From assembly GCA_934276485.1 (NCBI GenBank), contig CAKQTE010000083.1, forward strand, positions 1-64,000: a DNA stretch of 64,000 bases. Reading direction: 5' to 3'. The notes below the pieces were generated by a model. The model did no database searches. It saw only the letters and a list, made by a program, of their open reading frames with translations, and was not told the DNA's origin. The DNA is from an uncultured Spirochaetales bacterium (GTDB taxonomy: Bacteria; Spirochaetota; Spirochaetia; Sphaerochaetales; Sphaerochaetaceae). Below are positions 26,800-33,929 of the stretch, in pieces; position 1 is the stretch's first letter; each line of letters opens with the position of its first letter. The position numbers were made by a program, and so were the translations under genes.

Positions 26800-28077
26800 A
26801 TGAAAAAAACATTATCAATTTTGCTAATACTTCTCGCTGTTTCTTCTTTTTCACTCTTTGCACAGGGTGCTATCGAGAAGGGAGAGAATGAGAAACTTAT
26901 TCAAGTCGTTTCCATCGAAAAGACAGAAGATGGATACTATGAAGTCTATGGCATCGTAGATGATGGCTCAGATATCATCTACTATCTTGCAGATGATTTG
27001 AAGATAAATTTCCCAGTTGAAGAAATCAAGCCAGGAATGTATTTGTATGTAGAGGACAAGGGAATGATGACAATGTCAATTCCTCCTCAATCTCCAGCCA
27101 TCGGTGTAAGAAATGTTACAATGGCTGTTAAGGGAGGTCTTCTTGCATATCCTTCTCTTGATGATTTTTCTCTGGATATTTCAGAGCCAAACCTTGACGA
27201 TATCTATTCTGCATTCAGCTATTCACTTGGATATTTGACTACTGCTAATTATGTAAATAGCGGAATCGTATTCAATGCTGGATACTTTGCAAAAGGAGTA
27301 CTAGATGCATGGCAATATCTAGAGGTTGAGTCATTCTTCACACTAGATGAGATGAATGATTACCTCAACCAGTATGTCAATGAAGTACTAAGCTCAGGTG
27401 TTTTAGGCGAAATTGGTTCAATCTACACATCCCTTGATGATATCAATGCTCTTCCAAAACCAGAAGCTCTTGATCAGAAATTTGCATATTCATATGGATA
27501 CCTGATTACACTCGACTTATTGTTCCAGGGCTATGATCTTGTAGCTCCAGACTTTGCAACTGGTGCTTTATATGCTCTTTATGGACTGGAACCACTTGCA
27601 GATGAGGAAACACTTTCTGCAAAGATTGATGAATATAGCGCTTATCTAACAGAAAAATACATGGCAATCATCGAAGAGATGAAAGTTGCTAACCTAGAAG
27701 AGGCAAATGCATTCTTGGAAGCAAACAAAACAGCAGATGGTGTTGAAACTCTCGACTCAGGAGTTCAGATTGCGCTCCTAGAGCAGGACGGAGAGCCAGG
27801 TGCTGTTCCTACAGAGACAGACAGTGTTGTAGTTAGCTACATCCTAACTCTTCTTGACGGAACACGCGTTGACGAAGGAAACGGAGTAACATTCAACCTA
27901 CAGTCAATGATTCCAGGCTTCAGAGAAGCAGTTACTCACATGCATGTTGGTGATTCAATCATTGCATACATTCCACCAGAGCTAGGATATGGCGAAAGTG
28001 GTGCTGGAGATATAATTGAGCCAAACTCACTCTTGATCTTCCAGATCATGCTTCATAGCATTGTTCAAACAAACTAA
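26800..28077 (+). CDS. secreted FKBP-type peptidyl-prolyl isomerase
   Basis: 425 residues from ATG 26800, chosen because MKKTLSILLILLAVSSF begins a clear signal peptide (cleavage likely after FAQ); an upstream in-frame ATG adds 22 unlike residues. The middle has two FKBP_N-like helical segments (FSYSLGYLTTANY and FAYSYGYLITLDLL). The C-terminal 110 residues are the FKBP domain (LLDGTRVDEG, MIPGFREAV, IPPELGYGESG). It would assist folding in the periplasm or at the outer membrane. Monocistronic with a terminator. Confidence 0.88.
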   Translation: MKKTLSILLILLAVSSFSLFAQGAIEKGENEKLIQVVSIEKTEDGYYEVYGIVDDGSDIIYYLADDLKINFPVEEIKPGMYLYVEDKGMMTMSIPPQSPAIGVRNVTMAVKGGLLAYPSLDDFSLDISEPNLDDIYSAFSYSLGYLTTANYVNSGIVFNAGYFAKGVLDAWQYLEVESFFTLDEMNDYLNQYVNEVLSSGVLGEIGSIYTSLDDINALPKPEALDQKFAYSYGYLITLDLLFQGYDLVAPDFATGALYALYGLEPLADEETLSAKIDEYSAYLTEKYMAIIEEMKVANLEEANAFLEANKTADGVETLDSGVQIALLEQDGEPGAVPTETDSVVVSYILTLLDGTRVDEGNGVTFNLQSMIPGFREAVTHMHVGDSIIAYIPPELGYGESGAGDIIEPNSLLIFQIMLHSIVQTN

Positions 28078-28097
28078 TCTATAACTAGAGAGAGAAG

Positions 28098-28124
28098 CAG
28101 CAGAGTCAAAAGCTCTGCTGTTTT
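28098..28124. terminator. terminator of the FKBP gene
   Basis: Stem CAGCAGAG/CTCTGCTG with loop TCAAAAG, followed by TTTTCATTTT. Confidence 0.78.
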
Positions 28125-28128
28125 CATT

Positions 28129-28506
28129 TTAAAATACAAATCTTACGCACTTAGTTGCTATCGGAAGCGAATACATAAGGCCCCGCTTTACGCTCTCATA
28201 GCCGCTGTAAAGCAAAAAACGCCCTGGAGAGAGCTTGAATACGGAAGAGTCGATACTGACTATCTCCTCTCCTTCTAGGCAGATTTCCAAATATGTCTTA
28301 TTGGAATCAAGAGTTGTCTTAAATCCATTTTGGGATGTTAGGAAAGTATCAATGATATGCACTCCCTTATCCTTTCCAGGATTAGGATACTCGCCTTGTG
28401 TCTCGTCATATGGAGTTGAGTGATCCATAACTTCAATTACAGTATCTATAAAGGAAAAAGCTCCCTTATAGCTTTCTAGTTCATCCAAAGTATCAAAAAC
28501 AATCAT
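28129..28506 (-). CDS. YhcH/YjgK/YiaL-like (DUF386) protein
   Basis: 125 residues. The late stretch YLEICLEGEEIV resembles the H-x-x-x-D-I-Q-x-x-x-x-G-E-E motif of the DUF386 cupin family, and the C-terminal F-L-L-Y-x-G-Y-E-S-V-K-R-G segment occupies the position of F-x-I-F-F-P-x-D-x-H-x-P. Family members are linked to sialic-acid or sugar-acid use and biofilm (TabA). The key His residues are not obvious, so the call is tentative. No Shine-Dalgarno; a TATACT lies six bases from the ATG. Confidence 0.45.
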   Translation of the reverse strand: MIVFDTLDELESYKGAFSFIDTVIEVMDHSTPYDETQGEYPNPGKDKGVHIIDTFLTSQNGFKTTLDSNKTYLEICLEGEEIVSIDSSVFKLSPGRFLLYSGYESVKRGLMYSLPIATKCVRFVF

Positions 28507-28517
28507 ATGATGAGTAT

Positions 28518-28547
28518 AAAAAAATGGAGGCTTTTTAAATAGCCCCC
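28518..28547 (-). terminator. fprA terminator
   Basis: Minus strand GGGGGCT, loop ATTTAAAA, AGCCTCC, then ATTTTTTT. Confidence 0.75.
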
Positions 28548-28553
28548 ACTCTA

Positions 28554-29762
28554 TCAGTTCAAGCTTTCTCTTATCTTATCCGCAAGTGCAGCGAATTGAG
28601 GTAATTGCTCCTCTTTTAGAGCACTCTTTATCGAGATTGTCTCTGCAAGTATATTCATGTTCTTCAATGAAGATACAAGCTCTACCATCTTCTTTCCACT
28701 CTGAAGAGCCCATGTACCATTTTCAACAATAGCAACATTCTTGTTCTGCCAATTGTGCTCCTTGAGGTCAACCAATAGGTTCTCCATTGGAGTAAAGATC
28801 TCAAGATTGTATGTTGGGCATAGAAGAACAACAGTGGAGTACTTGAATGCTTCTGCAACTAGGTATGAAGAGTGTGTCTTTGATACATCATACATATGGA
28901 TGTTTCTAACACCACGCTCGGAGAGCATTGAACCAAGAACCATTGCTGCGTTCTCTGTATCTCCATAGATAGTGCCATATAAAACCAAAACTCCATTCTC
29001 TTCAGCTTGGTAGCTTGCCCATCTCTGGTGCTTTTCTATAAACCAAGCAATTCCATCTTTCTCTCTCCAAACTGGACCATGCAAAGGACAGATCATCTTG
29101 ATATCCAAAGCACTTGCTTTCTTCAATACGCTCATTGTCTGCATGCCATACTTTCCAACAATGTTGATGTAGTATCTTCTAGCATCCTCTAGCCACTCGT
29201 GCTCAAAGTCATATTCATCAGCAAACAAGTTGCCACTTAGCGCTCCAAATGTTCCGAAAGCATCAGCTGAGAACAGTATTCCACTTGTTGATTCATATGA
29301 AACCATAACCTCTGGCCAATGAACCATTGGAGCGGTTACATATGTGAAAGTGTGCTTACCTGTAGAGATAGTGTCTCCTTCCTTGACAACGATTGCTCTT
29401 GAATCAACATCGAAATCAAAGAATTGCTTAAGCATCTGCACTGTCTTAACATTTCCAATGATCTTTACCTCAGGATAGCGAATGATCAAATCCTCAATCA
29501 TTGCACAATGGTCTGGCTCCATATGGTGAACTGTAAGGTAGTCAAGCTTTCTACCATTTAGCAAATATTGAATGTTCTCAAAGAACTGCTTTGACACAGA
29601 GTGATCTACAGTGTCGAGAACCATTGTCTTTTCATCCAAGACTATATATGAGTTGTAGCTAACACCACGATCAATTGGATATACATTCTCAAAGAGAGAA
29701 AGTCGTCTATCACTAGACCCGATATAATAGATATCATCTGCGATTAATCTTGTATTATGCAT
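28554..29762 (-). CDS. fprA: FprA-type flavodiiron protein
   Basis: 402 residues: N-terminal metallo-beta-lactamase-like diiron domain (VHHMEPDHC is the H-x-E-x-D-H iron motif; FSADAFGTFG and LHGPVW complete the site) followed by a C-terminal flavodoxin domain (YGTIYGDTENAAMVLGSML). Reduces O2 to water or NO to N2O, a standard protective enzyme of anaerobes. Start ATG 29762 has GGAG upstream; the TTG at 29774 lies within that site. No rubredoxin gene adjacent. Confidence 0.93.
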   Translation of the reverse strand: MHNTRLIADDIYYIGSSDRRLSLFENVYPIDRGVSYNSYIVLDEKTMVLDTVDHSVSKQFFENIQYLLNGRKLDYLTVHHMEPDHCAMIEDLIIRYPEVKIIGNVKTVQMLKQFFDFDVDSRAIVVKEGDTISTGKHTFTYVTAPMVHWPEVMVSYESTSGILFSADAFGTFGALSGNLFADEYDFEHEWLEDARRYYINIVGKYGMQTMSVLKKASALDIKMICPLHGPVWREKDGIAWFIEKHQRWASYQAEENGVLVLYGTIYGDTENAAMVLGSMLSERGVRNIHMYDVSKTHSSYLVAEAFKYSTVVLLCPTYNLEIFTPMENLLVDLKEHNWQNKNVAIVENGTWALQSGKKMVELVSSLKNMNILAETISIKSALKEEQLPQFAALADKIRESLN

Positions 29763-29832
29763 TGAATACTCCAATCAATATTTATTTATTGAAATGATAC
29801 ATGAAAATGCAAATCTGTTGAATATAAGAGAG

Positions 29833-30786
29833 CTATTGTCTTTCCAAATAGTAATCTACTGTATTCTTCAATGCACTTTCCAATGAATAGATACTTCTCC
29901 AACCCAGAGTTTTTATCTTCTTTGAAGAGAGAGCATATTTTCTATCGTGTCCAGGTCTATCGGGAATGAATTCAATTAATTCTTCACTCTTTCCCATAAT
30001 GGAAAGAATCATCTTCACAAGATCCAGATTCGAAATTCTTTCATCACTTCCGATGTTATAAATCTCCCCTAGAGTGGAGTTTTTTGTGATAATCATATCT
30101 AAGGCTCTTATATGGTCAATTACATATATCCACTCTCTGATGTTCTCACCACTACCATAGAGCCCTATCTTCTCATCTCTTTGTGCTTTCTTTATTACGA
30201 GAGGAATAAGTTTCTCAGGATATTGTCTTGGGCCATAGTTATTAGAACACCTAGAGATCGAAACAGGAAGGCCATATGTCCTGGAATATGCCATCGTCAA
30301 AAGATCTGCAGATGCTTTTGAAGCGCTATATACACTTGAAGGCATAAGAGGCGATTTCTCTCCAAACAAATCTTGGCTATCGAGAGGCAAATCTCCATAG
30401 ACTTCATCTGTCGAAATATAGTGGAACCTCTCTATGGAGTACTTTCTTGCACACTCCAAAAGTACAGAGGTTCCAATATAGTTCGTGAGCGAAAACAAGA
30501 CTGGATTTTCAATGGATCTATCGACATGGGTCTCAGCTGCAAAATGCACTACGATATCAAAGCGATACTTATTGAATAGGTCATCCATTAACGTCTCATC
30601 GCAAATATCGCCTTTTAAAAACGTGAATCTGAAGCTTTGAGACGCATTCTTAAGGTTTTCCAAGCTACCTGCATATGTCAGCTTATCTAGACCATATACA
30701 ATCCATGAAGAATGTGTTTCCAATATATAATCGACAAAATTAGAGCCTATGAAGCCAGCACAGCCGGTAACCAAAACTCTCTTCAC
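29833..30786 (-). CDS. rfbB: dTDP-glucose 4,6-dehydratase
   Basis: 317-residue extended SDR: GCAGFIGSNFVDY for NAD binding at residues 8-20, STDEVYG with the catalytic acid pair, and YSASK with catalytic Tyr/Lys. Makes dTDP-4-keto-6-deoxyglucose for rhamnose or other surface sugars. It starts with GTG that overlaps the stop of the upstream ATPase gene (GTGA), so translation is coupled. No rfbA, rfbC or rfbD lies in the window. Slightly shorter than the usual 340-355 residues. Confidence 0.88.
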   Translation of the reverse strand: MKRVLVTGCAGFIGSNFVDYILETHSSWIVYGLDKLTYAGSLENLKNASQSFRFTFLKGDICDETLMDDLFNKYRFDIVVHFAAETHVDRSIENPVLFSLTNYIGTSVLLECARKYSIERFHYISTDEVYGDLPLDSQDLFGEKSPLMPSSVYSASKASADLLTMAYSRTYGLPVSISRCSNNYGPRQYPEKLIPLVIKKAQRDEKIGLYGSGENIREWIYVIDHIRALDMIITKNSTLGEIYNIGSDERISNLDLVKMILSIMGKSEELIEFIPDRPGHDRKYALSSKKIKTLGWRSIYSLESALKNTVDYYLERQ

Positions 30787-32117
30787 CTCTCTTCGTCCTC
30801 CTCTTCTAGTAGAAATGAAGCAGCTTCTGCAAGGCTTAGCAAGTTGAATTGACTGACAAGAGGAATTCCCTCATAGTCACCTGCAAGGTACTTGTTCTGA
30901 ATATTGTTTGTTCTTTGGGTTCTAAAGGAATAATCCTTAATATTGGATATTTCCTTGTTGCCCCTATCATCAACCTTGATGATGTACATGCACTCCTGTG
31001 GAAGTTGTTTCATCAATTGGGTGTTATGGATTGTGCAAATGAATTGTCCAGAAAGAGATGAAAGCATATTCTTCGATAGCTCAAGAAGAACTATGTCATG
31101 AATGCCTCCTCCTACCTCATCTACAATGCAAGTGCCACCCATAACAGAAGAAAGCATATAAGGAAATAGCTCTGTTAGCTTCTTGATTCCAGCAGATTCC
31201 ATCTCATATGGAACTTCTATCACCCTAGATCCTAGATTGCGTACAAACACAAGCTCGTAGCACATTCTTTGTCCCATGAATGATGTACGATAGTAAACAC
31301 GATTAATATCCTTGAATAGCTTTGTGTAATATGAAGTCAGAAGCTTTTCCATAGCTTCCATTCCATCTCGACCTAGTCTATCGACAAAGCCAAATGCAAT
31401 GTTTTGAGTTCCAAATGATCTAGGATAGATGTTTCCATCTTCTGAGTAGACTGCAATATTCCATAGTCCATCCATTACATCTATCAAGTTTGGATTGACC
31501 ATGTTCTCAAAGATTCCTCTGTTGATACGATGTCTCTCTCCCATCAATATAGCCATGAAAGTCTCTGAGCCAAAGTAGCGCTGCATGCTATCATAAAGCT
31601 CAGTACGATAGTCTTTATCTGTAAATATCGAAGGACTAAGAAACCACTCTTCGTCATTGATCGAATAGATAACGCCATTTCTGTTTCCAATCTTGTAGCA
31701 AAGCTTTTCGCTAATAACGCTATCTGAATCAAACTTCAGGCTATAGCTACCATTTTTATTGTCAAAGACAAAGCCAATTTCAATTTCCAATGGACTATCG
31801 GAGCAAAGAGATTGCGCATTTAAAAGTAGCTGTCTCAGGTCTTGGGTGCTGCTTTGGAGTCTATACTTCAACTCCTCGCTTGGAAGCTCAGGATAGAATC
31901 CCTGAACTCGTGATGGAAGCTCTCTTACAGCTTCGTCATCCTTTATTGTTCTGAATGTTCTGCATAGAAAATACAGTGCTGATACCAAGTGTGATTTTCC
32001 AGCACCATTTTCGCCATAGATATATACAGAGCTGTTTATTGCATTATGTCCCTCTGTAAGATTGAGAGTGACATCTGGAAGAGATTTGAAATTCTTAATA
32101 TGAATATAAGTTAACAT
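30783..32117 (-). CDS. AAA/ABC-type ATPase (COG1106-like)
   Basis: 444 residues. Walker A GENGAGKSHL near residue 34, a long insertion, then the Walker B-like CIVDEVGGGIHD and TIHNTQLM histidine motif near residues 345-390, the layout of OLD/RloA-type AAA_15/AAA_21 ATPases often found in abortive-infection loci. No nuclease gene follows; instead the stop overlaps the GTG of rfbB. It starts with CGGAGG at good spacing. A perfect palindrome (TGTTATA-AAA-TATAACA) sits just upstream. Possible defence gene, unproven. Confidence 0.75.
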   Translation of the reverse strand: MLTYIHIKNFKSLPDVTLNLTEGHNAINSSVYIYGENGAGKSHLVSALYFLCRTFRTIKDDEAVRELPSRVQGFYPELPSEELKYRLQSSTQDLRQLLLNAQSLCSDSPLEIEIGFVFDNKNGSYSLKFDSDSVISEKLCYKIGNRNGVIYSINDEEWFLSPSIFTDKDYRTELYDSMQRYFGSETFMAILMGERHRINRGIFENMVNPNLIDVMDGLWNIAVYSEDGNIYPRSFGTQNIAFGFVDRLGRDGMEAMEKLLTSYYTKLFKDINRVYYRTSFMGQRMCYELVFVRNLGSRVIEVPYEMESAGIKKLTELFPYMLSSVMGGTCIVDEVGGGIHDIVLLELSKNMLSSLSGQFICTIHNTQLMKQLPQECMYIIKVDDRGNKEISNIKDYSFRTQRTNNIQNKYLAGDYEGIPLVSQFNLLSLAEAASFLLEEEDEER

Positions 32118-32130
32118 TAAAGCCTCCGTT

Positions 32131-32147
32131 TGTTATAAAATATAACA
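32131..32147. promoter_or_regulatory. palindromic operator candidate
   Basis: Perfect 7-bp inverted repeat TGTTATA/TATAACA with a 3-base AAA centre, 14 bases before the ATPase start. A further TGTTATA half site is at 32192-32198. It could overlap the promoter. AT-rich palindromes can arise by chance. Confidence 0.3.
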
Positions 32148-32179
32148 TATTCAAATTATATTCAATAAAAATTGAAGGT

Positions 32180-32707
32180 TTAAATAACTTTTGTTATATG
32201 ATTTCTTTCAAATTCCTTTCCTGAGATAGTATATATCTCCTTATAGAACTCCCTATATTTAGAAAGGCCAAACTCAAGGGGCTCCTTCTCCTTATGAGCA
32301 AATGAGTTTGCCTTTGATTTAAATTTATCAAAGGATGGATTTGAAGAGCCGGAATATAGTACATAGAAGATTACTTTATCTCTTAACTTCGATATGCTTT
32401 CGTCTGGGAACAGGGCTTGCTGTAACAAATAAATTGAATCGAAAGCCTTTTTCTGAATAACACGACGATCGATATTCCTTGTTGGTTGATTCTTGAATTC
32501 TATCAAGTATATGTTTCCATGACTGAACGAAAGAGCATCTGCACTTGCAAGATACTCTCCTGCTCTATATAGCTGGCAAACATCCTTAGCAATATCATCA
32601 AAGTTGTATATTACATAATAATCTTCATGGATCAAGGATTCTTTCTTCATCCCATCATAGCTTGTACGAGAGAATGTAGATACATAGTCTTGAAGATCTA
32701 TAACCAT
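32180..32707 (-). CDS. PD-(D/E)XK nuclease-like protein paired with an ATPase
   Basis: 175 residues. The stretch SADALSFSHGNIYLIEFKNQ contains D...E-x-K spaced like the catalytic core of PD-(D/E)XK nucleases (beta-hairpin ending in E-F-K). No other domain is visible. ATG 32707 shares its first base with the ATPase stop (TGATG) and has GGAGG upstream, so it is translationally coupled to that ATPase. It may be the effector of a two-gene defence module; the nuclease call is an inference from one motif. Confidence 0.55.
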   Translation of the reverse strand: MVIDLQDYVSTFSRTSYDGMKKESLIHEDYYVIYNFDDIAKDVCQLYRAGEYLASADALSFSHGNIYLIEFKNQPTRNIDRRVIQKKAFDSIYLLQQALFPDESISKLRDKVIFYVLYSGSSNPSFDKFKSKANSFAHKEKEPLEFGLSKYREFYKEIYTISGKEFERNHITKVI

Positions 32708-33612
32708 CACAAATCCTCCATTGGACTATATAGATCGTTATAGATAACCTCCAGATTCTCTGTAACATCAACTGCTGAGAAAAGTCGTGTATCTTTATCT
32801 TTCTTCATTGAATAGAAGTGATAATCTGCCAGCTCTTCTTCCCCTAATGCAACTTCCAATGCCCTAATGAAGTAGATGTTATGTGATGACAAGAACATCT
32901 TGATATTGAATTTCTTTGATAGAGCAACAAGCATACGAGCAAGTGCAACTTGTTTCTCTGGATGCAGATTTGTCTCAGGCTCATCGATAATCAAAACAGA
33001 GTTTGGTGTTAGTGTTCCATTTCCTATCAACCGCGATAGCTCTAGAAAGATCATAACACCCGATGCTGTGTTATCTAATGAGATCTCACAATCTGGAAAA
33101 TCCTGGTCCACATATACATATCCATGATCTGTCTTCTTCAGGTATCCACTGGCATTGTAATCAAGAATGCTTCTATATTCATCCAAGAGGCTATCTGCAT
33201 CTTTCAGCAAAGGCTTTGTCAAATCCTGCCTTAATTGATCTGAAAACGAATCAGACCAACGTGATGGACTTCTAAGATATACAACATTGATTTTCTTTCC
33301 AGCTGTCTTATCTATCTCTAGCTTATGAGAGCCAACTCTCAATAGTGATAAATGTTCATCTCCATCGATTATCTGCAAATGATCCAAAGCATCACGTCCA
33401 AATGTTGTCATCTGTCCTGAGAACAGCTTCAAGGTATAATCCTTAACAACATTCTCATCGACTTTATCGAGCCCCAATAGCTCCAACATTCCATATAAAC
33501 ACTTGGAGATCGTTGTCTTTCCAGAACCATTGTAACCAGCAATTACAGAGACAGAGTCAATGAATATATCTGCAAAATCAACCTTTCCTATAGATCTAAT
33601 AACCAGCTCCAT
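32707..33612 (-). CDS. AAA/ABC-type ATPase (AAA_15/21) of a two-gene module
   Basis: 301 residues: Walker A GYNGSGKTT near residue 28, Walker B LIIDEPETNLHPEKQ near residue 208, and SSHNIYFIRAL after it. This is a compact SMC/ABC-like ATPase of the kind found with nuclease partners in Septu-, Gabija- and PARIS-like systems; it is not obviously any named one. AAGGAGG precedes the ATG. First gene of the pair with the PD-(D/E)XK-like gene. Confidence 0.78.
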   Translation of the reverse strand: MELVIRSIGKVDFADIFIDSVSVIAGYNGSGKTTISKCLYGMLELLGLDKVDENVVKDYTLKLFSGQMTTFGRDALDHLQIIDGDEHLSLLRVGSHKLEIDKTAGKKINVVYLRSPSRWSDSFSDQLRQDLTKPLLKDADSLLDEYRSILDYNASGYLKKTDHGYVYVDQDFPDCEISLDNTASGVMIFLELSRLIGNGTLTPNSVLIIDEPETNLHPEKQVALARMLVALSKKFNIKMFLSSHNIYFIRALEVALGEEELADYHFYSMKKDKDTRLFSAVDVTENLEVIYNDLYSPMEDL

Positions 33613-33790
33613 AAAGCCTCCTTCTTTATTTAAAGATTAGCACAAAATGCATCAGAGACTAGAAAACATTATCAAACTACACATGGAAAACATCTTCTAC
33701 CTACAAACTACACCTATTGATTGGTGTTTAGGTTGTTTCATTTAACAGTTTCCATGAGGTGTAAATATCTGCATTGCATATGAAGCATCC

Positions 33791-33838
33791 GTTTAAGCAT
33801 CCATGTTTTCACTAAAATTCCTGAAGACACAAAATGGT
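33791..33838 (-). pseudogene. fragment resembling an ATPase gene 3' region
   Basis: Aligns without gaps to 38517-38564 inside the third ATPase gene, with roughly three quarters of bases identical. On the minus strand it reads FRNFSENMDA then stop, against FKDFRENMDAE in the intact copy. Likely a relic of a lost related gene; too short to be certain. Confidence 0.35.
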
Positions 33839-33885
33839 TCAAAAGAAAAAGATTCAGATATTTTGATGCTTACATAGATACGAAG

Positions 33886-33910
33886 AAAGCCTCCACGAGT
33901 AGGAGGCTTT
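33886..33910 (-). terminator. terminator of the lipoprotein operon
   Basis: Perfect 9-bp stem AAAGCCTCC/GGAGGCTTT with a 7-base loop; the trailing T-run is short. Confidence 0.55.
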
Positions 33911-33929
33911 CATGAGTTATTTTAAATCA

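Larger units (their letters stand above)
33613..33929. other. 317-bp intergenic region with a gene remnant and terminator
   Basis: No open gene. It holds a short stretch resembling the 3' part of the 38.4-40.0 kb ATPase (33791-33838), a hairpin at 33886-33910, and AT-rich DNA with the sequence CACCTATTGATTGGTGT (33717-33733), a small inverted repeat. It probably contains the ATPase promoter, which I could not place. Confidence 0.4.
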
